From: Trichomonas tenax
Lineage: Eukaryota > Parabasalia > Trichomonadida > Trichomonadidae
DNA length: 23,530 nt
Direction: 5' to 3'
NCBI GenBank assembly: GCA_023091735.1
Contig: JALKBU010000816.1
Location: 1-23,530, forward strand
Each line of letters starts with the position of its first letter. Within the stretch, counting starts at the first letter, position 1. A program made the position numbers and the translations under genes. This document shows positions 8,117 through 15,336 of the stretch, one piece after another. Below the pieces are notes generated by a model that was not told the origin of the DNA, made no database searches, and saw only the letters and a program-made list of their open reading frames with translations.

Positions 8117-9126
8117 TCACACATAAGCTCTGTGTGTTATTCTCCCCAAAAATAATGATGATTTTTTGCGCGCTAAATTTGAGAATGACTTTACTTCTTT
8201 GGAATAAGCACTTTGGAGGGGCGTATTGCCATAAACATCTGTTTTGTTGATATTAACTCCATCGATATCACATAAGATTTTAATAATGTCCATGTCACCT
8301 TCGCTGCAAGCATAATGCAAAGCTGTCTATGCTTGGAACTGTTTAGCATTGATTGCAAATCCTGGAATAGATGCAAAATACTTTACTGCTTGTGAATTTC
8401 CATTCCTACTGAAGTAATGAAGGACATTGATTGATGCTTTATTGATTATCTTGCAATCAGCGCCACATTCAGTGAGATCCTTTGCTAATTTGAAGTTGTT
8501 GAGATCAGCTGCTTTGAGGAGCATGTTGTCTTCAAAATCATCTTTGATTTCCGAATATTTATTCTCGATTGAGAATTTAATAGTGTTCAAGTCATTCTCA
8601 TTTGAAGTTTTTCAAGAATCTTGTATATTTTTGCGAAGTTTGTCGAATTAATTTCACATTCATGTAATTCAGAAATATTTGCTGAACCGTGTGAGAAAAG
8701 ACGGTTAGCATGTTGAGTTTCGGCATTGTTTAAGTTATTGATGATTCGTCTTAATTAAGTAACGTCAATTAGATTATCCTCTTCAAAAGCCTTGATTTTC
8801 GCATCAAGATTGCAAATACGTTCAAGAACTGTTGATAAGTGTGCTGATAAAGCAGCAAAGAATCCGATTCCAAGTTTTTTGCTGAGAATATTCAAAAATG
8901 AAGAAATTGGCTTTGTATCCTCAGTAAATTCTACTGTCATGTGTTTAAGAACATCTAGTAAATCGATTTCCTTTTAATCATCAGAAAATCCTCCAAATAA
9001 ATTAATGGCTTGCTGAAATTTGAGATCATTTGCGTCCAAAACGTGAATAAGTTCTTTCTTGTGAGATACCTCATAAATTTGTGGATTACTTAGGTACAGT
9101 TCCAAATTTTTGACTCGAACAATTAC
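8117..9126 (-). pseudogene. ankyrin-repeat family pseudogene
   Basis: Fragments read in order on the minus strand as one trichomonad-type ankyrin protein: IVRVKNLELYLSNPQIYEV and following (about 9126-8977), a TAA at 8974-8976, a second piece to a TAA at 8755-8757 (FLNILSKKLGIGFFAALSAH), a third piece (NNLNNAETQHANRLFSHGSA) ending with a frameshift near 8595, then ankyrin repeats (NMLLKAADLNNFKLAKDLTE; INVLHYFSRNGNSQAVKYF), a TAG at 8327-8329, and more repeat (LHYACSEGDMDIIKILCDI; DVYGNTPLQSAYSKE). The ankyrin consensus G.TPLH.A...G....V..L is clear. No ATG exists in the correct frame at the 5' end: a GTA stands at 9124-9126 where a start would be expected, eight bases after an Inr-like TCATTTT. 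Four or more lesions mean it is not translated as a whole. Confidence 0.8.
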
Positions 9127-9358
9127 CTAAAAATGACATTTTACATTTAACCTTAATGTCAAAGAATTCAAATCACTCGATATTGAAAGAATATTTTGAT
9201 GCTCTCATTATATATTATTACAGTGGGTACATACTACCTTCTCATCAAGTTTTAGTCTCATTTAATGTGAAGGTTCGATGTTTCGCCCATTTTTATCCAA
9301 AATATTTTTGTCATGTAATTTATAATTATGACGTGTAAAAACTCTTGGAAAAGTAGGG

Positions 9359-9364
9359 TCATAA
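9359..9364 (+). promoter_or_regulatory. candidate Inr of the 9401 gene
   Basis: TCATAA fits TCA(+1)YW, with the start base at 9361 and a 40-base leader. That leader is longer than for the other genes here, so the call is weaker. Confidence 0.35.
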
Positions 9365-9400
9365 TAAAATAAAAGGGGTATGTGAATATTTTCGAAAAAA

Positions 9401-10528
9401 ATGGCTCAGTGGACAGTGAAAAATTTAACAGTACTCATTTTGGTATTCGGAATTTTCTTAGTTTCGTTCAACCTGTCGGCTTTGCCATTCGAAAATAAGA
9501 AAAAATCAATTCCTTTTTCGTATTCGAATCAGATATACAGAGCAAGTGTTCAAGAAACAAAATTCTTTAACTATCCGCTTGTTGTAAAGGTAATTCCACC
9601 AATAAAATCAAAAGCAAATATGTCTATATGGTGCGGATTGCTTTCATACAAAAATGATATCACGATTTCCTTGAATTCTGACTATAATATCGGTTACTCA
9701 TTGAACTGCCCGAATGTCACTGTTGAATTAACGCCAGTTCAAGAGAACATCAGCCTTTGGTTGCAGATTCACAATCAAACATCATCAATGATACTTGAAA
9801 TCACACAATACGTTTTCTTGCTAGCATTATCACTGACATTTATTATATTCTACGTTAAAAGAAAATCAACTTCTACACAAAGATCTACAGTTATTATCAT
9901 TCTTTCGTCAACATTCATGTTGAATCCTTTCTCGGCGTTGCTTCAAGTTATTGATATCTTGGAGCCTATAAATAAGTTCCTATATATATTTGGCCTGTTT
10001 CGCATGTCTACAGAGTTGTTTTCAGAATACTCTCCACTTGTCAGACAGAGCCAAAAGGTCTACAAAATAGTTTGCGCTATTCCTGCGGCATTCTTACTTA
10101 TATTGCAAATTATTCCAAACCATTTTATACCGAATTCTCTGGTTTCTTACTTAGGAACACTGATTGGTCTCATTGTTCCTATTGTAGGTGTCGTGTTCTT
10201 ATTTATGGCCGGTAATACAACAGGAAAATTCTCTTTAATCATTCAAATCATGTCAGGTTCTTTTGTTTCTTGCGCAGTATTTTACATACGCCTGTTCTGT
10301 ATCACTGATATTTTCTATGATTCTTCATTTATTATTCATATGTATGAAATCTCAATCATTGGAGCCTATGCAATGTTCCAGACAATTATAAAGTCTGGTG
10401 AAACTGTTGAAGAGGAAGCAATGAGCCATATTACTCATAGCAATGTCCATAGATATGATAAAATCGATGAAATTTTGAACGATCTTGTAGGAGAAGATGA
10501 TATGGTCAAATTTGAAGAAGATCTGTAA
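9401..10528 (+). CDS. seven-helix membrane protein with lumenal N-domain (Wntless/GOST-like architecture)
   Basis: A 375-residue protein. A hydrophobic N-terminus (about 8-28) acts as signal peptide or anchor. Residues 30-131 form an extracytoplasmic domain with a Cys pair (78, 103) and four N-glycosylation sequons (NMS 73, NVT 105, NIS 116, NQT 125). Seven hydrophobic segments follow at about 133-152, 163-184, 190-207, 222-240, 247-269, 278-300 and 308-330, then an acidic cytoplasmic tail of about 45 residues ending in VKFEEDL. The lumenal beta-type domain plus seven helices, with a TM2 reading STFMLNPFSALLQ, resembles the GOST/Wntless group of secretory-pathway trafficking proteins. This is an architecture and motif judgement, not a homology result; a divergent seven-helix receptor is the main alternative. 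Short motifs in the acidic tail could be sorting signals. UAAA lies 6 bases after the stop. Confidence 0.6.
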   Translation: MAQWTVKNLTVLILVFGIFLVSFNLSALPFENKKKSIPFSYSNQIYRASVQETKFFNYPLVVKVIPPIKSKANMSIWCGLLSYKNDITISLNSDYNIGYSLNCPNVTVELTPVQENISLWLQIHNQTSSMILEITQYVFLLALSLTFIIFYVKRKSTSTQRSTVIIILSSTFMLNPFSALLQVIDILEPINKFLYIFGLFRMSTELFSEYSPLVRQSQKVYKIVCAIPAAFLLILQIIPNHFIPNSLVSYLGTLIGLIVPIVGVVFLFMAGNTTGKFSLIIQIMSGSFVSCAVFYIRLFCITDIFYDSSFIIHMYEISIIGAYAMFQTIIKSGETVEEEAMSHITHSNVHRYDKIDEILNDLVGEDDMVKFEEDL

Positions 10529-10920
10529 CTTAATAAAGCTTGTATTGTATATATTTTTGATAACTAAATACTGTTTCTATTTTATTAATTTTTTGAATTT
10601 TAAAGCTGAATATCCAAAAGCTGACATCTAAATACACAAACCCAATGTCTTAATACATTTTAGTTTGTAAGACAATAAACATTGATAAAATGAAATTGAA
10701 TCAAAATATCGAATTAAAAGTGGTTAATGATCGCCTATTGGTAATGAAATTGTAAATACTGATGTTTTGAAGTAGGGTGTCCTTGATATTTTAAGGTATT
10801 TTCAATGATATAAAAATGGATAAAAATTTAGCCTTGTATAATATACAAAATTTTAGAGTATAAAGAATATATCGCTTGGATTAATTAAAATCATAAATAT
10901 TTTTGTTACATAAATAAAAT
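10529..10920. other. convergent intergenic spacer
   Basis: About 390 bases between two convergent genes. It is AT-rich, with UAAA-type signals near each stop. I see no gene, RNA or repeat. Confidence 0.5.
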
Positions 10921-11313
10921 CTATTTCTTGAAGTTAGCTTCAATACTAGCATCTAACTTTTCTTTGAATGCTTGCATCCATTTTTGTTTCTCTTCGACGC
11001 GTTTGGCGCTTTGTCTGCATTCTTCGACAAGTTTCTTCGAGAAATCGTCAGGATTATTACCTTGATCAATCTGCTCTATCAACTGATGAGGTACAGAACC
11101 CACAACACCAGATTCTAATTTATGTAAGTTGTCGAACGAAAGTACGATCGAATTAACGGATTGAACGAGAGCTTCGCGATTGTTTTCGTCTAAGTTCTCA
11201 AGGATTTTCATTGCATCATTGAGGTGACCAAGAAGAGAAATTATCTCAGTTTCAACTTCATCATTCTTGCCGTTTTCAGTCATAATGATTTTCATGTCAC
11301 ATGTCATTTGCAA
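10921..11313 (-). CDS. Mediator complex subunit 10 (Med10/Nut2)
   Basis: A 130-residue helical protein. The central and C-terminal part matches the Med10 pattern: a helix NREALVQSVNSIVLSFDNLHKL (about 44-65, split by me only for length), then the hallmark PHQLIEQIDQGNNPDDFSKK (residues 75-94, compare VP...YIDQGRNP in animal Med10), then a long charged helix QKWMQAFKEKLDASIEANF. Med10 sits in the middle module of Mediator, which links activators to RNA polymerase II. The longest frame begins at 11313 (MQMTCDMKIIM); a later ATG at 11283 (MTENGKND) is as likely, since no Inr precedes 11313 and a TCATTATG element lies right at 11283-11288. The gene is head-to-head with the 11346 gene, 32 bases apart. 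Confidence 0.8.
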   Translation of the reverse strand: MQMTCDMKIIMTENGKNDEVETEIISLLGHLNDAMKILENLDENNREALVQSVNSIVLSFDNLHKLESGVVGSVPHQLIEQIDQGNNPDDFSKKLVEECRQSAKRVEEKQKWMQAFKEKLDASIEANFKK

Positions 11314-11333
11314 TTATTTTTAGGTCACATGTC
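11283..11333. promoter_or_regulatory. compact divergent promoter with duplicated GTCACATGTC
   Basis: The 10-mer GTCACATGTC occurs exactly twice, at 11296-11305 and 11324-11333, 28 bases apart, between and overlapping two divergent gene starts. The second copy contains TCACAT, an Inr match for the rightward gene (start base 11327, 19-base leader). For the leftward gene, TCATTA at 11288-11283 is an Inr match that abuts the internal ATG. The core ACATGT is palindromic, so the same site could be read by a factor in both directions. Confidence 0.55.
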
Positions 11334-11345
11334 GAAAAGTGACAA

Positions 11346-11555
11346 ATGAATTATGAGAATGCTGAATTAGAGCAAAGACTAAAGAACTCGCAAGCAAAGA
11401 TGGAGAGAGATCTTCAAAAGCAGCTGCTGACACCAAAGTTCTATCAGAGTTTCTTGATATTTGAAAATAATGAAACTGAATCTGTTTCTATTGCACCAAA
11501 CTACGATTTCTCGACATTGCTCAGGGAGAAACAGCGGAATTTAGAAAACAGCTAA
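11346..11555 (+). CDS. small conserved-looking hypothetical protein, 69 residues
   Basis: I do not recognise this protein. It has a charged N-terminal helix (ELEQRLKNSQAKMERDLQKQ, 7-26) that could form a short coiled coil, a middle FYQSFLIFENN segment and a C-terminal helix (FSTLLREKQRNLENS). It has no signal peptide or membrane helix. Support for it being real comes from the Inr 19 bases before the ATG, the shared promoter with Med10, and a non-random amino acid mix. The pairing with Med10 might mean co-expression; it does not prove a shared function. A microprotein partner of a larger complex is a guess only. Confidence 0.6.
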   Translation: MNYENAELEQRLKNSQAKMERDLQKQLLTPKFYQSFLIFENNETESVSIAPNYDFSTLLREKQRNLENS

Positions 11556-11779
11556 CCACAAATCATATTTATAATTTTCATCAATTAATATCAGTGCATT
11601 GACTGAAAATACTATGAGTATGTAATGCACATAATTTGCGCATTGATTGTGAGTTCTCAATGCCAAAAAATGTTGTGATCAAATTATTTTGCTTTAGAAT
11701 GAAACTTTGAAGTTTTGAAAATATAAACTAGATAATTCAGTTTAAAAAGCCTTTAGAAGAATAAAAAATATATTAATAT

Positions 11780-13387
11780 TTAAATTGGGATATCGCCGAT
11801 GACGTCGTCGATCTTGAGAACCATCTTCGCGATCTGTGTAGCGAGGCGGAACTGAGAGCACTTTCCACGCATTGTCTCGACGACCTTCTGCTTCTTCATA
11901 TCGTTTGTGCCAGCGAAAACGCAATCGATACCGAGTGTTGTAACGCCTGTCTCGAGCTGCTGGCGCTTAACATTCTCGACTGTCTCGATTGGGTTAAGGC
12001 CAGAGTTGCCAGCAAGAGCCTGTGGGATGCCCTCAAGAGCATCGGCGAAGGCCTTCATGGCGTACTGGTGGATTGTGTTGTCTGTCTCTGCGGCCTTTCT
12101 AACTGCAATAGCAGCGGCAATTTCGCTGGAGCCACCACCATAAACGATCCTGTTGTCTCTGATGAGGTTGCGAGCAACGCAGAGAGCATCATGGAGGGAT
12201 CTGTCAGCTTCATCGAGCATCATCTTGTTACCACCGCGGATGAGGAATGTAACGCATGGAACATCAGCGATACCCTCGATGAGGAGCATGTGCTGGCAAG
12301 ATGTGCCGAAATTGAGCTCCTTGCAGATCTTAGCTGTACCAAGCTTGGCAGCTGTGATATCCTCAAAGCGCTGAACGATTCTAGCGCCTGTTGTGATAGC
12401 GAGCTTCTCAACATCGCCACCAAGGACCCAACGAACGGCTGGAAGGTTGTTCTGGTAGAGGAGGTGGTTGGCCTCATCATCGAAGCCCCACTGGCACATG
12501 ACGGCCTCAGTACCAGCCTCCTTGAGCTTAGCGATCTGGTCGAGGAAGTACTGCTGCTCGGCCTTGTGGAGCTCTTCGTATTCCTCAGCGGACTTGATTG
12601 TGACGCCGTACTTTGTCTTTGGCTTCGGTGGCTCGAATGGGCATGTAAGGACAGCGACCTTAGCGTTCTCGACTGTTCTTGGCATCTGAGAATGTGACCA
12701 TGTCTTGTCGATGACGAGACCGTTGAGGAGCTGTGTATCCTCAAGGCGTCCGCCGACTTTGCAGACTGTCTTGATGCGCTCTAAGTTAACATCCTTACGC
12801 TCGAGATCAGCAACGCGAAGAACGGCTTCGACGGCCATCTTGGCAAGCTCGTCACGGAAGCGGTTGACAATCTTAGAGTTGAGTGTTGTTGCGCACACCT
12901 CATCGAGGTTGTGATGGTCTTCTGGTGTGAAATCGAGTGTTTCGGCGATTTCTTCGATGCGCTTGACAGCGACTTCGCAGGCGCGGTCGAAACCTTCGGC
13001 AATTCTCAATGGATGAAGTCCACGATCGAGAAGTCCAATTGCAGACTCGAGGAGGCAACCAGTAAGAACGACGACGGATGTTGTGCCATCGCCGATCTCG
13101 TTATCCATAGATTTTGATAAATCGACTAAAAGCTTTGCGACTTGATGCTCGACTTCCATATCGTCCATAATTGTTGCACCGTCGTTTGTTACGTTGATTT
13201 TGCCGTGCGGGGAGACAATCATCTTGTCTAAGCCACGTGGGCCCAGAGATGTCTTCAAAACGCTTGTTACTGCTGTAGCTGCTTGAATGTTAGCGCGGAG
13301 GGCTTCGATTCCCTTCAGGCGTTCTTTTGTTCCTTGATCACGGATGACAATAAATGGGTTTCCACGTTCATCGAATGCTAGCGACAT
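11780..13387 (-). CDS. CCT5: T-complex protein 1 subunit epsilon (CCT5)
   Basis: A 535-residue group II chaperonin subunit, close to the usual 541. The N-terminus MSLAFDERGNPFIVIRDQ lines up with the LAFDE.G.PF..I.DQ start of CCT5. Nucleotide-binding motifs are intact: TSLGPRGLDKM (46-56), NDGATI (68-73), GDGTTSVVVL (99-108, with the catalytic Asp). CPFEPPKPKTK and QWGFDDEANHLLYQNNLPAVRW are CCT5-type apical-domain stretches; SLHDALCVARNLIRDNR and VYGGGSSEIAAA are near the C-terminal ATP site. CCT is the cytosolic hetero-octameric ring chaperonin that folds actin and tubulin. Codon use is much richer in G/C-ending codons than in neighbours, as expected for a highly expressed gene. Two Inr matches precede the ATG. 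The TAA stop overlaps UAAA. Confidence 0.97.
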   Translation of the reverse strand: MSLAFDERGNPFIVIRDQGTKERLKGIEALRANIQAATAVTSVLKTSLGPRGLDKMIVSPHGKINVTNDGATIMDDMEVEHQVAKLLVDLSKSMDNEIGDGTTSVVVLTGCLLESAIGLLDRGLHPLRIAEGFDRACEVAVKRIEEIAETLDFTPEDHHNLDEVCATTLNSKIVNRFRDELAKMAVEAVLRVADLERKDVNLERIKTVCKVGGRLEDTQLLNGLVIDKTWSHSQMPRTVENAKVAVLTCPFEPPKPKTKYGVTIKSAEEYEELHKAEQQYFLDQIAKLKEAGTEAVMCQWGFDDEANHLLYQNNLPAVRWVLGGDVEKLAITTGARIVQRFEDITAAKLGTAKICKELNFGTSCQHMLLIEGIADVPCVTFLIRGGNKMMLDEADRSLHDALCVARNLIRDNRIVYGGGSSEIAAAIAVRKAAETDNTIHQYAMKAFADALEGIPQALAGNSGLNPIETVENVKRQQLETGVTTLGIDCVFAGTNDMKKQKVVETMRGKCSQFRLATQIAKMVLKIDDVIGDIPI

Positions 13388-13391
13388 CTTC

Positions 13392-13434
13392 CAGTGATTA
13401 AAAAAATGTGATTAGCCTGGCTAAACGACCGTTT
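13392..13434 (-). promoter_or_regulatory. CCT5 core promoter candidates
   Basis: On the minus strand TCACTG (start base 13395, 8-base leader) and TCACAT (start base 13409, 22-base leader) both fit the trichomonad Inr. Further upstream, at 13427-13434, AAACGGTC is read on the minus strand; its AACGG core is a Myb-type site and its reverse strand, GACCGTTT, fits the published M3 core-promoter consensus as I remember it. The M3 reading is uncertain because of its orientation. Confidence 0.45.
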
Positions 13435-13686
13435 AAAATTCTCAGTTCACTTGAGTACTTATTGGATATATGGTGTCTACATTGTTTGGTGATTATTGTT
13501 CACACAGAATATTTAGTGTTTATTAATTTATAAACGTCGAATTCGCAAAAAACAAATTGTTTTCTCTCTTAAATAAACTTTATTTAAGATATTATATTTG
13601 TGGGTTTAGTATCGAAGGTTTTTATGGAATTTTAAGGATGTTTTTGCCGTGTAAAGAAAATTAATTGTCAAAAATATTAGTTACTG
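13435..13686. other. divergent spacer, CCT5 and the coiled-coil gene
   Basis: The two genes are head-to-head with about 327 bases between their ATGs. Apart from the promoter elements at both ends I see no gene or repeat. Confidence 0.45.
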
Positions 13687-13692
13687 TCACTT
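13687..13692 (+). promoter_or_regulatory. Inr of the 13715 gene
   Basis: TCACTT with start base 13689 and a 26-base leader to the ATG at 13715. Confidence 0.45.
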
Positions 13693-13714
13693 TTACCAAA
13701 ATCTTGTGATATTA

Positions 13715-14992
13715 ATGGGGGAAACGCCCCCTACACCTGTCAATGATGATGAAGAAGCGTACAGAGATGCTCACCAGGCACTGGTTGAGGCTTTGAACGA
13801 ACAAAAAATACTGCGCGACAAATTAGATTTTCTCGCGAAACGTAATATGCCCGCAGACTGGGGTCAACCAGTCGTCATCAATCCACTTAATGGCAGAATA
13901 AGAGGAGGGAATACAAATCTTTCTCCATCGGAGATTATTCATCAATTACAATCAACAGAATTGCTGCTATCTCGTACAAAGCAGTCAGTTGCATCACTAG
14001 CAGAAGAGAAAGTGAACATAGAGAAGCAAATTAAAGATTTACTCGAACGAGGACCTTACGAAGTCGATCAGATTGTTTCTGATAACGCAATGAAACACAA
14101 ACTTTATATTATGAACCTTCAAAGGGATTTGGAAAAGGAAATAAATGATTGGGCAATCAAAAAACGTGATTTACTTTCAGAATCAGAACAACTCTCAATT
14201 TCATCTCAAATGAAGCTAAGAGAGTCTGTTGCACAGCATGAAAAGGTTGATGCACAAAGAGCGAAGACACAGCAGTTGGCTGCAGAGCTTAGAACACTTT
14301 TAACAAGATCTAAGGAATTACGTGATACTTTAGATGATTTTAAACTCAAAGTCAATCTGATCGAAACTCTCGAGAATGAAATAGATGCCAATAAAGATAA
14401 GTCAGATAAACTTCTTGGTGAAGTTAATCAGCAAAAAATGTTGCTAAAAGCAAAGAAAATAAGTGAAGAAGCCCAGAAAAAGATTAACAATCAAAAAGAT
14501 CAGATTGCTGAACTTCAATATTCGCTTGAAGTTGCTAAAAGAGAACTTGAAAGAGCAAAAATCGATAAAGTGAATTTACAAGCACAAGAAAGGTCTTTGA
14601 CAAATTCATTAGATGAGGTAATGGAGCGCTTCCAGAATGCTCAAACTAATGCATCTGTTTTAGAATCAGAGATAACATTTCTAAATAGAGAATTAAATAT
14701 GATAAAGGAGAAAGTATCGATTGAGAATCAAAAGAATGCTGAACTGCACAAAACCTATCGTGCAGAAAAGCTTGATGCAGCCGAAAAATTCATTGAAAAA
14801 AATTACAGAAAAATTCATCATCCAGAACGTGTCATGGAGACGCTCACTGGTGTTATGGATCAATTATATCAAAGAGAGCGTCCTGCAACAACCACAACAT
14901 TTTCAAGAACGCCTAAGAATAAAATTAAAGTTAGCAAGAAACCAAGGCCACAAACAGAATTGCTTTCTGCTCGTCGTAAGCCTAGATCATAA
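13715..14992 (+). CDS. coiled-coil protein of unknown function
   Basis: A protein of 425 residues from the ATG at 13715; the frame extends three codons further upstream but only to a GTG (13706), so the ATG is preferred. The first 40 residues are acidic then helical (HQALVEALNEQKILRDKLDF), followed by a short Gly/Pro-containing break (DWGQPVVINPLNGRIRGGN) and long heptad-type helices from about residue 70 to 350. The C-terminal 60 residues are basic and rich in Thr, Lys and Arg (TFSRTPKNKIKVSKKPRP), a composition seen in microtubule- or nucleic-acid-binding tails. The protein has no membrane helix. A cytoskeletal or basal-body role is possible given the neighbours but is inference. I do not recognise a named family. 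Confidence 0.85.
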   Translation: MGETPPTPVNDDEEAYRDAHQALVEALNEQKILRDKLDFLAKRNMPADWGQPVVINPLNGRIRGGNTNLSPSEIIHQLQSTELLLSRTKQSVASLAEEKVNIEKQIKDLLERGPYEVDQIVSDNAMKHKLYIMNLQRDLEKEINDWAIKKRDLLSESEQLSISSQMKLRESVAQHEKVDAQRAKTQQLAAELRTLLTRSKELRDTLDDFKLKVNLIETLENEIDANKDKSDKLLGEVNQQKMLLKAKKISEEAQKKINNQKDQIAELQYSLEVAKRELERAKIDKVNLQAQERSLTNSLDEVMERFQNAQTNASVLESEITFLNRELNMIKEKVSIENQKNAELHKTYRAEKLDAAEKFIEKNYRKIHHPERVMETLTGVMDQLYQRERPATTTTFSRTPKNKIKVSKKPRPQTELLSARRKPRS

Positions 14993-15329
14993 TCTAATAT
15001 TTTTGTTATATTTCAATTTGTTTGTTTGATATTTGTATTTGATAAATTAGTTTTCCACGAAATATTGCTATTCCATTTTTCCTTAATATTGATATTGAAA
15101 TATGAAATTTTGAAAATTTTAATTTGATTGGCAATGTACAAAATAAACTTGGTTTTTACTATATATTAGATGAGTTTTGTTGTTTTATAAGTTCTTGAAG
15201 TTTGGTTGAAGCCCCTGTTTAAAAATAGAAAATTATAAACGTGCACATTTTTGAAAATCAAAATAACGATGTGGAATAGTCATTGCTTCTCATTTTATGA
15301 TGTTTCGCATAAATTTTTGGTCAAAAATT
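14993..15329. other. intergenic spacer
   Basis: About 340 AT-rich bases between tandem genes, with no gene or repeat seen. The end of the spacer holds the Inr of the next gene. Confidence 0.45.
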
Positions 15330-15335
15330 TCATTT
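15330..15335 (+). promoter_or_regulatory. Inr of the CLASP-like gene
   Basis: TCATTT with start base 15332, only 5 bases before the ATG at 15337: a very short leader, within the trichomonad range. Confidence 0.5.
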
Positions 15336-15336
15336 C

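Noticed and set aside
12068..12697. Long open frames antisense to and out of frame with CCT5 (12068-12697 +, 12220-12744 -)
   Set aside because: They lie fully inside a clear CCT5 frame; their openness follows from the G/C-ending codon bias of that gene, and their composition is Ser/Leu/Arg-biased with no family features.
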